DNA of 11,687 nt from CAYZJD01 sp964478455 (GTDB taxonomy: Bacteria > Acidobacteriota > Terriglobia > Bryobacterales > Bryobacteraceae), in the NCBI GenBank assembly GCA_964478455.1, contig CAYZJD010000117.1, forward strand, positions 1 to 11,687. The letters are read 5' to 3'. The notes under the pieces were generated by a model. The model did not search any database. It worked only from the letters and a program-made list of their open reading frames with translations, and was not told where the DNA came from. Positions within the stretch are counted from its first letter, which is position 1. Every line of letters begins with the position of its first letter. Made by a program: the position numbers and the translations under genes. Below, in pieces: positions 1 to 5,568 of the stretch.

Positions 1-146
1 GCATCACCGGCAGCGTGTTCGAAGGCTCGTTCCGTTTCGCCGGCGACCGGATCGTGCCGTCGATCAAAGGCTCCGCCTTCGTCAACGCCGAGGCCGTGCT
101 GATTCTCGATCCGCGCGATCCGTTCTGCTTTGGGATCGGCCAATGA
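1..146 (+). CDS. Proline racemase family protein, probable 4-hydroxyproline 2-epimerase (3' end only)
   Basis: Only the last 47 codons are present; the gene starts left of the window and stops at TGA 144-146. The visible tail has the features of the C-terminus of the proline racemase/4-hydroxyproline epimerase family: GSVFEGSFR, then IVPSIKGSAFVNAEA, then LILDPRDPF followed by GI just before the stop. The family interconverts trans-4-hydroxy-L-proline and cis-4-hydroxy-D-proline (or L/D-proline) with two active-site cysteines and no cofactor. Those cysteines lie in the missing part, so epimerase and proline racemase cannot be separated from sequence here. The stop overlaps the next start (ATGA, 143-146), so the gene is translationally coupled to a D-amino-acid dehydrogenase subunit, which favours the hydroxyproline epimerase role. 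The family is certain enough; the exact substrate is inferred from neighbours. Confidence 0.85.
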   Translation, partial: ITGSVFEGSFRFAGDRIVPSIKGSAFVNAEAVLILDPRDPFCFGIGQ

Positions 147-1267
147 GCGAGACAGCGGACGTTGTTGTGGTCGGCGCGGGCATCGTCGGCGCGGCTTGCG
201 CCGAGGCTCTGTCGGGCGAGGGCTTGCGGGTCGCCATTGTCGAGTCCGAGGTTGTCGGCGGCGGCGCTACTGCGGCTGGCATGGGGCACATCGTCGTCAT
301 GGACGAGCCGGAGGCCGATTACGCGCTCACCCGCTACTCCCGCGACTTGTGGGACGAGTTCGAACCGCTCCTCCCTCCCGAGGTCGAGTTCTGTCGGTGC
401 GGCACGCTCTGGGTGGCGGCGGACGAAGAAGAGATGCTCATCGCGCGCCGCAAAGCAGCGTCCTACACGCGGCTCGGCGTGAGGGCCGAACTGCTCGATC
501 CGGTGGCTCTTCACGAGGCGGAGCCGAATCTGCGGCCGCTGGCCGGCGGGCTGCTCGTGCCCGATGACAGCATCATCTATCCTCCCTGCGCGGCGCGGTG
601 GTTCGTCGAGCGCGCCATCTCGCGCAGCGCTCTCCTGCACGTTGGCGCGCGCGTGATCGAACTGCGCGACGGCGAAGTCCTCCTGGCTAGCGGCGGCCGG
701 ATCTCCGCCGGGGTCACCGTCTGCGCCAACGGAACGTGGGCGTCGTCGCTCGTGCCATCTCTCGACGTCCGGCCGCGCAAAGGCCACCTCGCGATCACCG
801 ACCGCTACCCGGGCTTCGCGCGTCACGAGGTCGTCGAGCTCGGCTATCTCAAGAGCGTTCACATACCGGCAGCCGAATCGGTGGCCTGCAACGTGCTCCC
901 GCGCCCCAACGGCCAGGTGCTCATCGGCTCGTCGAGGCAATTCGGCGTGACCGACGCCCGCATCGACGCGCCGGTGCTCGAGCGGATGCTGCGCCGCGCC
1001 GTCGAGTACTTCCCCGGCCTGGCGCGCCTGAATGTCATCCGCACCTGGACCGGCTTCCGCGCCGCAACCTCGGACAGGCTCCCGTTGATCGGACGCTGTC
1101 CCGGCTACGACAAGCTCTACCTGGCCACGGGCCACGAAGGACTCGGTATCACTACGGCAACGGGCACGGCGCGTCTCATCGCAGACCTGATCCTGGGTCG
1201 CGAACCCGCCATTCCCGCCGGGCCGTATGCGCCCTCGCGCCCGACCATGGAGACGCCCCATGCCTGA
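143..1267 (+). CDS. FAD-dependent D-hydroxyproline dehydrogenase, beta-type subunit (LhpB/HcnC-like)
   Basis: A 374-residue DAO-superfamily flavoprotein. The dinucleotide-binding motif GAGIVG is at residues 11-16, followed by an acidic strand end (IVESE). Near the C-terminus are the substrate/FAD signatures TGFRAATSDRLPLIG and GHEGLGIT (about residues 330-337), which in my knowledge are typical of the HcnC/LhpB/octopine-dehydrogenase-type subunits rather than of DadA. There is no signal peptide, so a cytoplasmic or membrane-associated enzyme is expected. The start overlaps the epimerase stop by 4 bp and the 3' end overlaps the ferredoxin-like gene by 8 bp, so the operon is tight. Inferred reaction: oxidation of cis-4-hydroxy-D-proline to 1-pyrroline-4-hydroxy-2-carboxylate with electrons passed to the partner subunits. 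D-proline, sarcosine or an opine could be alternative substrates, but the upstream epimerase makes hydroxyproline the best guess. Confidence 0.8.
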   Translation: MSETADVVVVGAGIVGAACAEALSGEGLRVAIVESEVVGGGATAAGMGHIVVMDEPEADYALTRYSRDLWDEFEPLLPPEVEFCRCGTLWVAADEEEMLIARRKAASYTRLGVRAELLDPVALHEAEPNLRPLAGGLLVPDDSIIYPPCAARWFVERAISRSALLHVGARVIELRDGEVLLASGGRISAGVTVCANGTWASSLVPSLDVRPRKGHLAITDRYPGFARHEVVELGYLKSVHIPAAESVACNVLPRPNGQVLIGSSRQFGVTDARIDAPVLERMLRRAVEYFPGLARLNVIRTWTGFRAATSDRLPLIGRCPGYDKLYLATGHEGLGITTATGTARLIADLILGREPAIPAGPYAPSRPTMETPHA

Positions 1268-1511
1268 AACCGTGCGCCTCACGATCAACGGGAAGCCGGT
1301 GAGCGTGCCCGCGGGCACGACGGTCGCGGCCGCGATTCTCCGTTCTGGCGAACACGTGTTCCGCCGCTCCGTTAGCGGCATGCCGCGCGGACCGTTGTGC
1401 GGAATGGGGATCTGTTTTGAATGCCGCGTGACTATCGACGGCCGGCCGCACCAACCGAGCTGCCAGACGCCGTGCCGCGCGGGAATGGATGTCCGCACCG
1501 ATGGCCGCTGA
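1260..1511 (+). CDS. Small (2Fe-2S)-binding protein, dehydrogenase gamma-type subunit (LhpF/HcnA-like)
   Basis: An 83-residue ferredoxin-like protein beginning LTINGKPVSVPAGTTVAAAIL, a typical Fer2_4 beta-grasp N-terminus. Cysteines at 47, 52 and 55 (C-GMGI-C-FE-C) plus C68, with C72 as a spare, supply the plant-type [2Fe-2S] ligands. The start at 1260 is preferred over an upstream in-frame ATG at 1227 because homologous small subunits begin just before the TINGK-type strand and because 1260 leaves only an 8-bp overlap with the preceding gene. It sits between the two flavoprotein subunits and overlaps the downstream one by 23 bp, which is the context expected of the electron-transfer gamma subunit of a heteromeric D-hydroxyproline (or opine/sarcosine-type) dehydrogenase. 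It presumably shuttles electrons between the beta and alpha flavins. Confidence 0.82.
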   Translation: MPETVRLTINGKPVSVPAGTTVAAAILRSGEHVFRRSVSGMPRGPLCGMGICFECRVTIDGRPHQPSCQTPCRAGMDVRTDGR

Positions 1512-2742
1512 GCGCGAGTTCGAGATCGTGGTGGTCGGCGCGGGGCCGGCCGGCATCGCCGCCGTGTGCGCCGCCGCCGAGTGCGGCAAGCGAGTCGGCC
1601 TGGTGGATGATAACCCGGACGCCGGAGGACAGATCTGGCGGTTCGGGGCGCCCGAAGGAGAACCTTGGTTCGAGCGCCTCCGCCGCTCGGGGGCCGAAGT
1701 GATCCCCGGCGCGCGTGTGTTCGACCATCCCGCAGCCGGAGTGTTGCACGCCGATCGGGACGGCGAGCGGCTGGATCTGCGCTACGAGCAACTGATCCTC
1801 GCCACCGGCGCCCGCGAGCGCTTCCTTCCCTTCCCTGGCTGGACGCTGCCCAACGTTCTCGGCACCGGCGGCCTTCAGGCGCTGGTGAAAAGCGGACTGC
1901 CCGTCGAAGGCAAACGCGTCGTCGTGGCCGGCTCCGGCCCGCTGCTTCCGGCGGTGGCCGATTTTCTGCGCTCGCGCGGCGCGGTCATTTCGCTGATCGC
2001 TGAGCAGGCGCCAGCACGACGCATTCGCCGGCTCGCCTTCTCGCTCGCCGCATTCCCGGGGAAACTGCTCGAGGCCGCTCGCCGGAGACTTAGCGTACTC
2101 GGGACTCGCTATCTTGCGGACTGCTGGGTTGTCGCCGCCGAGGGGGACGGCAAGCTCGCGACCATCACTCTGCAACGCAACGGCATAACCTGGCGCGAGC
2201 CTTGCGACTACCTGGCCTGCGGATTCGGGCTCGTGCCTAACCTCGAACTGCCGCTCCTCATCGGGTGCGCGGTCGAACGCGGCTTCGTGTCGGTCAACGA
2301 GTGGCAGCGGACATCCGTCCCGGGCGTTGCGTGCGCCGGGGAACTCTGCGCCATCGGCGGAGTGGACCTGGCCCTTGCTACGGGCCTCCTTGCCGGCTAC
2401 ACAGCCGGCGATCGCGAGGACAAGGCCCGCAAGCACTTCGCCGCTCGCAGGCGGGCCCTCGGGTTCGCTTCGCGCCTGGAGATCGCCTTCGCGTTGCGGG
2501 AGGAGCTGAAGGCAATCGCCACGCCGGAGACGATCGTCTGCCGCTGTGAGGACGTGCCGCTCGGCAAGATCGCCGGGCAGCACAACTGGCGCTCGGCCAA
2601 GCTCCAGACGCGCTGCGGCATGGGCCCGTGCCAGGCCCGCGTCTGCGGTCCCGCGGTCGATTTCCTGTGCGGCTGGCCCGCGGAGTCGGTCCGCCCGCCC
2701 CTTTTCCCGGTGGAGGTTGGCCGGTTCATGGGTCCCAGATAG
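1489..2742 (+). CDS. FAD/NAD(P)-dependent oxidoreductase with C-terminal [2Fe-2S] domain, dehydrogenase alpha-type subunit (LhpE/HcnB-like)
   Basis: A 417-residue pyridine-nucleotide-disulfide-oxidoreductase-type protein. The N-terminal FAD motif GAGPAG is at residues 17-22, followed by GGQIW. ATGARERFLP (about 105-114) is the second FAD contact, and GSGP (148-151) begins the second Rossmann fold. The C-terminal segment carries C351-R-C353 and C376-GMGP-C381, the four-cysteine arrangement of a BFD-like/SoxA-type [2Fe-2S] domain. This is the architecture of the alpha subunits of D-hydroxyproline dehydrogenase, opine oxidases and the misnamed 'HcnB' proteins. The ATG at 1489 is chosen because GGGA lies just upstream; an ATG at 1501 is possible and would shorten the protein by four residues. 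It is the last gene of the operon and is followed within 3 bp by a terminator hairpin. The subunit assignment is strong; the substrate is inferred from the linked epimerase. Confidence 0.82.
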   Translation: MSAPMAAEREFEIVVVGAGPAGIAAVCAAAECGKRVGLVDDNPDAGGQIWRFGAPEGEPWFERLRRSGAEVIPGARVFDHPAAGVLHADRDGERLDLRYEQLILATGARERFLPFPGWTLPNVLGTGGLQALVKSGLPVEGKRVVVAGSGPLLPAVADFLRSRGAVISLIAEQAPARRIRRLAFSLAAFPGKLLEAARRRLSVLGTRYLADCWVVAAEGDGKLATITLQRNGITWREPCDYLACGFGLVPNLELPLLIGCAVERGFVSVNEWQRTSVPGVACAGELCAIGGVDLALATGLLAGYTAGDREDKARKHFAARRRALGFASRLEIAFALREELKAIATPETIVCRCEDVPLGKIAGQHNWRSAKLQTRCGMGPCQARVCGPAVDFLCGWPAESVRPPLFPVEVGRFMGPR

Positions 2743-2744
2743 CG

Positions 2745-2773
2745 AAGGCGGGCCGAACGGTCACGCCCTTTTT
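2745..2773 (+). terminator. Intrinsic terminator of the hydroxyproline operon
   Basis: Starting 3 bp after the stop at 2742, the plus strand folds into a hairpin. AAGGCG (2745-2750) pairs with CGCCCTT (2764-2770, one bulged C), and the inner GGCC (2751-2754) pairs with GGTC (2759-2762) around a GAAC loop. It is followed by a run of five T (2769-2773, the first two of which are in the stem). On the minus strand the hairpin is not followed by a T-run, so it serves the plus-strand operon. It fits inside the gap to the convergent vapC stop. Confidence 0.6.
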
Positions 2774-2775
2774 CT

Positions 2776-3237
2776 TCAGGCCGGCGGCCCGCCGCCCGTT
2801 CCACCGAGGAACTCCAGGTGCTCCGACCTGGCGCCGACCACGGCCTTGAGTGGGATCGACCGGTCGAACGTCGCCAGCTTGCCGTTGTGCCGGCGAGCCA
2901 GGCCCAGAAGGAAGACGTCGGTGATCTTCTGGTGGCCGGCAATCATCTCCGGCCGGAAGAGCGTTTCATCGAGCAGGGACACGGAATCAGGCCAAAACTG
3001 GTGGTCGGCGGCCGCGCAAAGCACCCGGAGCCGCCGCGCCACCTCGGCGGGCGTCGCCTCTACCGTGGGGTAACCGGGATTGCTCAGGACGCGGACGCAG
3101 CCGTTGATCGTCACCGGGCAGGTGGCCCAGCCGCGTTTCCGGTTGCGTCCGAACCAGACGTGGGCGTCCTCGTGATTGGGGTGGGCAGGATCGAACAGGG
3201 CCACCAGGACGTTCACATCCAGAAGCGCCACGCTCAT
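2776..3237 (-). CDS. vapC: PIN-domain ribonuclease toxin of a type II toxin-antitoxin pair (VapC)
   Basis: A 153-residue PIN-domain protein. It opens with LLDVNVLVALFD (D7 is the first metal ligand) and continues with a WATCPVTINGCVRVLSNP segment characteristic of the TIGR00028-like (Mtu_PIN) branch. Further acidic ligands are D107 (in ITDVFLLGLA) and D125 (in LATFDRSI). Many relatives carry a Glu in the middle motif (TENGF-type); here the motif reads TINGC, so that acidic residue seems absent. The family cleaves RNA (tRNA or rRNA sites) in a Mg/Mn-dependent manner. The start ATG overlaps the antitoxin stop (ATGA, 3234-3237), the normal coupled layout. Its 3' end converges on the hydroxyproline operon. 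The C-terminal GGTGGGPPA is low-complexity and probably disordered. Confidence 0.85.
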   Translation of the reverse strand: MSVALLDVNVLVALFDPAHPNHEDAHVWFGRNRKRGWATCPVTINGCVRVLSNPGYPTVEATPAEVARRLRVLCAAADHQFWPDSVSLLDETLFRPEMIAGHQKITDVFLLGLARRHNGKLATFDRSIPLKAVVGARSEHLEFLGGTGGGPPA

Positions 3238-3458
3238 GGCTCATCCCGCAGCCGGTTGACGAGGGCCAGGTGCGGTTTGCGTGCTCCCGGCTTCGGCTCG
3301 AAGACAAGAACTCCGTTGCGCATCCTGGGTGAGGCCTTCGGCTCGAGCGCCTTGCGAGCCAGTTCGGACACCACCTGCCCCATTGTGGTTCCCCGTTGCT
3401 GAGCGAGCTGCTTTGCGATCAAGACGATGTCGTCGTCGAGGTCCAGCGTTGTCCTCAT
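3234..3458 (-). CDS. vapB: Ribbon-helix-helix antitoxin of the VapBC pair (VapB)
   Basis: A 74-residue protein. The N-terminal MRTTLDLDDDIVLIAKQLAQ plus the TTMGQVVSELARKAL helix form a ribbon-helix-helix DNA-binding dimer unit. The C-terminal tail FEPKPGARKPHLALVNRLRDE is the typical toxin-wrapping segment of VapB proteins paired with this VapC class. A longer in-frame reading extends upstream to 3842, but that part is antisense to the radical SAM gene and is not believed. The ATG at 3458 is supported by the fold beginning exactly there, although no Shine-Dalgarno sequence precedes it. A -10 box lies six bases upstream instead, pointing to a leaderless mRNA. Autorepression by the VapBC complex at that promoter would be usual for the family. 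Confidence 0.85.
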   Translation of the reverse strand: MRTTLDLDDDIVLIAKQLAQQRGTTMGQVVSELARKALEPKASPRMRNGVLVFEPKPGARKPHLALVNRLRDEP

Positions 3459-3464
3459 GGGTGG

Positions 3465-3494
3465 ATTATACGGCACCTTGATGATTGATGTTAG
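3465..3494 (-). promoter_or_regulatory. Predicted vapBC promoter giving a leaderless transcript
   Basis: On the minus strand a perfect TATAAT (3470-3465) is preceded at 18 bp by CTAACA (3494-3489, four of six matches to TTGACA). Only CCACCC separates the -10 box from the vapB ATG, so transcription would start at or next to the start codon. There is no purine-rich ribosome-binding site between them. Confidence 0.5.
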
Positions 3495-3576
3495 ATGCGC
3501 CGATGCAGGCCATTGTGCCCGCATTGCACCGGAAGCGCCCGGCTCTGGGGGGAAACATGCGGGCTGTCCCCGGTTT

Positions 3577-5367
3577 TCAGCTTGCGGCCAGGATGCGGAA
3601 CTCGGGCGCGTCAGCTTCGGCCGGCAGGTCGCCGTTGTCCGCGCGGAGGTACTTGCGGTGCTGGAGCTTGACGGTCTCGAGGAGTTCCCTGCGGCTCTTG
3701 ATGGCGAGCGGCTTGGGCCGGTAGAGCTTGCCGATCTTCTGCATGAGCCGCTCAGGGAGCGCGCTCGCGAACATGAGCAGCGGCCAGGTGAAGTTCGGCC
3801 CGTTGATCTTCCGCAGCTTCCAGAGCCAGAAGACGAGCGCACCGGTTCTCCAGGCGAGCGGTCCCCACCAGCTTTGCAGCGCCGGCCGCAGGTTCATCTT
3901 CCAGCACTTCATCATGATCTGCCACTGGAGCGGCGTCAGCTCCCGGCTCTCGATCACGCCTTTCTTCGCCGCCAGCCGCGTGTCGTGGAGCGGGGTGAAG
4001 ATGGAGGGCACAAGGAAGGCGAACAGCCCGCGGCGTTCCATCTCGTACAGTACATCGAGCGTCGCCATCGAGTCTTCGTCCGTCTCGCCGGGATTGCCGA
4101 TCATCAGCGTCAACACCGGGAACCAGTTGTTGCGGTTCAGGATCGTCAGTCCCTGGATCAGCACGCTCGGCCATTCCTCGATCGGGAACGGCACGGCCTT
4201 CCCCGGCATGATCTGCCTGGCCATCCGCACCGAGCCCGTCTCCATGCCGATCAGCGGCGATAGGATGCGACTCTCCAGATGCGTGCTCACTCCCGGCAGC
4301 CGGATGGGGCTTTTCGGCAGCAACAGACGGGAAAGCTCCTCGATCAGCTTCGGATCTGTCACTGACGGCGCCATCGTGCAGTGGCTGAGAAGGTGATGTT
4401 CCACTCCCGGCGTGTTGACCACGTCACGGAAAAGGTCCAGCAGGGCTTCGCGGTTGGGGAAGTAGAACGGAGTGTCCGTATGGACCTGTCCCCAGATGAA
4501 CATGTCCTCAGTAGCCAGCGAAATCTGCCGGTTGCCGTCGCGCACGTTGGCCCGGACGGCGTCCATGATCTTGTCTTTCGGAATATCGATCTGTGGGTTC
4601 AGGTCCGGCAGGCAGAACTGGCAACGACGTCCGCAGCCGGTGGTCATCTCCACCACTCCGAACGTCGTCCGCTTGCCGGGAGTAAGGATGCCGGCGCGGT
4701 CCTTCGGATGGCTGACTTCGGCGAAGCGCGGCAGATCCTCGCCGCGGATGGCCTTGCGGAACAATTCGAGCGCTTCCTCAGACTCGCTGCGGCCTTCCAC
4801 CACGCAGTCCACGCCCAGCTCTTCGTAGCTGTCCGTCTGCGAGATCTGCCATCCGCCCGATCCACCGACAAGCACCTTGAAGTTCGCGCGGTGCGGGTTT
4901 GCCTTCAGCTTGTAGAACAGCGCCTTCGCGTAGTGGGAATTGATCGGCTCCTTGGAGGAGCCGAAAATCGAGGCGTAAACTCCGGCCGCGAAGGTGACGC
5001 CGAGCGGGTTGTGCGTCGAGACCGCCACCACGCGCGTGCGCGGCCCGATGAATTGTTCCAGATCGTCGGGGTAGCAGCAGACAACGTCGCCAGGCGCAAA
5101 CTCACGAGCGACGCTCGCTTCCACCAGCCGCACGCCTGCCGGCATCGACCGCGCCGAGCCGTCCTCGGCGCGCTCCAGTTCCCGCCACTTCGGGTACTTC
5201 TGGTTGATGATCCCCTCGAGCCGCTTCGGCAGCGAGGCCAGCGCCATCTGGATGAAGTAGCCGGCGTGGTCAATGGTCTCGGTCAGCGGAGCGGTGAGAA
5301 CAATCATCCTGCCGCCATCGCTTGAGGATCTGCGTCCCCCTCCACTGCCGTTCCCCGACTCGTGCAT
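3577..5367 (-). CDS. Radical SAM protein with N-terminal B12-binding-like domain, function unknown
   Basis: A 596-residue protein. Residues 1-20 are a Gly/Ser-rich tail. About 85-215 looks like a cobalamin-binding Rossmann domain (STHNPLG at 117-123, VLVGGSGG at 165-172), but it lacks the DxHxxG histidine that ligates cobalt in the base-off form. The radical SAM barrel begins near 235, with the cluster motif C245-GRR-C249-QF-C252. A MIGNPGETDEDS segment lies further on, the usual SAM-contact/GxP region of B12-radical SAM proteins. The C-terminal third has a Trp-rich hydrophobic stretch (QSWWGPLAWRTGALVFWLWKL) that may touch the membrane or a lipid-like substrate. The start at 5367 is supported by GAGGTGAAGG directly upstream; M21 at 5307 has a poorer site. 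Relatives include methyltransferases and ring-forming enzymes (BchE, HpnR classes), but I cannot assign a substrate. It is alone on its strand segment, so there is no operon clue. Confidence 0.75.
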   Translation of the reverse strand: MHESGNGSGGGRRSSSDGGRMIVLTAPLTETIDHAGYFIQMALASLPKRLEGIINQKYPKWRELERAEDGSARSMPAGVRLVEASVAREFAPGDVVCCYPDDLEQFIGPRTRVVAVSTHNPLGVTFAAGVYASIFGSSKEPINSHYAKALFYKLKANPHRANFKVLVGGSGGWQISQTDSYEELGVDCVVEGRSESEEALELFRKAIRGEDLPRFAEVSHPKDRAGILTPGKRTTFGVVEMTTGCGRRCQFCLPDLNPQIDIPKDKIMDAVRANVRDGNRQISLATEDMFIWGQVHTDTPFYFPNREALLDLFRDVVNTPGVEHHLLSHCTMAPSVTDPKLIEELSRLLLPKSPIRLPGVSTHLESRILSPLIGMETGSVRMARQIMPGKAVPFPIEEWPSVLIQGLTILNRNNWFPVLTLMIGNPGETDEDSMATLDVLYEMERRGLFAFLVPSIFTPLHDTRLAAKKGVIESRELTPLQWQIMMKCWKMNLRPALQSWWGPLAWRTGALVFWLWKLRKINGPNFTWPLLMFASALPERLMQKIGKLYRPKPLAIKSRRELLETVKLQHRKYLRADNGDLPAEADAPEFRILAAS

Positions 5368-5427
5368 CCTTCACCTCGCGATCAGTTCAGCAACTTTCTT
5401 CCGAATGCGGCTTTCCCTCTGAGCCGT

Positions 5428-5460
5428 CCAGGTAGGTGCAGTATACAACGAACCACCTGG
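5428..5460. promoter_or_regulatory. Inverted repeat around a -10-like box upstream of the radical SAM gene (candidate operator)
   Basis: Arms CCAGGT-A-GGT (5428-5437) and ACC-ACCTGG (5452-5460) are complementary, nine pairs with one bulged A. Between them, on the minus strand, lies TATACT (5445-5440), about 72 bp before the ATG at 5367. I find no good -35 element at 15-18 bp. The arrangement suggests a regulator site overlapping a promoter, but it is one occurrence only. Confidence 0.3.
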
Positions 5461-5465
5461 GTTAC

Positions 5466-5511
5466 GGGCGGTTGCGGGCTGGCGGGCTGGGCGGTTGCGG
5501 GCTGGCGGGCC
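5466..5511. repeat. Tandem duplication of a 23-bp unit
   Basis: Two adjacent copies (5466-5488 and 5489-5511) of a GC-rich unit beginning GGGCGGTTGCGGGCTGG differ only in their last base (T versus C). They lie in the 198-bp non-coding gap between the radical SAM gene and the FAD oxidoreductase gene. They look like a local slippage duplication; no further copies were noticed in the window. Confidence 0.75.
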
Positions 5512-5518
5512 AACCCGG

Positions 5519-5568
5519 TGACGGCGAGGAGGCCGCTCGGCGCCTCTTTGGGGCGGCTGCCGCCGTCA
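5519..5568 (-). terminator. GC-rich inverted repeat at the 3' end of the FAD oxidoreductase gene
   Basis: TGACGGCG (5519-5526) and CGCCGTCA (5561-5568) are perfect inverted copies, the latter including the stop codon of the minus-strand gene. Between them lie two smaller hairpins, one of which is GGCGGC-T-GCCGCC (about 5552-5564, overlapping the outer arm). There is no T-run on the minus strand after the structure, so it is not a classical intrinsic terminator. It may protect the 3' end or act with Rho. Confidence 0.3.

Noticed and set aside
1432..2583. Long minus-strand open frame of 383 codons opposite the alpha-type subunit gene
   Set aside because: It is the antisense of a clearly recognisable flavoprotein, has no motif of its own and reflects GC-rich codon bias.
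3460..3576. Imperfect hairpin (GGGGACA with TGTTTCCCC on the minus strand) as a radical SAM terminator
   Set aside because: The stem has a two-base bulge, is short and is not followed by T residues.
3234..3842. Extended 202-codon version of the VapB antitoxin
   Set aside because: The extra N-terminal part is Ser/Arg-rich antisense of the radical SAM C-terminus, and a consensus promoter lies inside it just before the short start.
3427..4263. Plus-strand 278-codon frame opposite the radical SAM gene
   Set aside because: Its composition is Arg/His/Gln-rich without domain features, and the opposite strand has conserved motifs.
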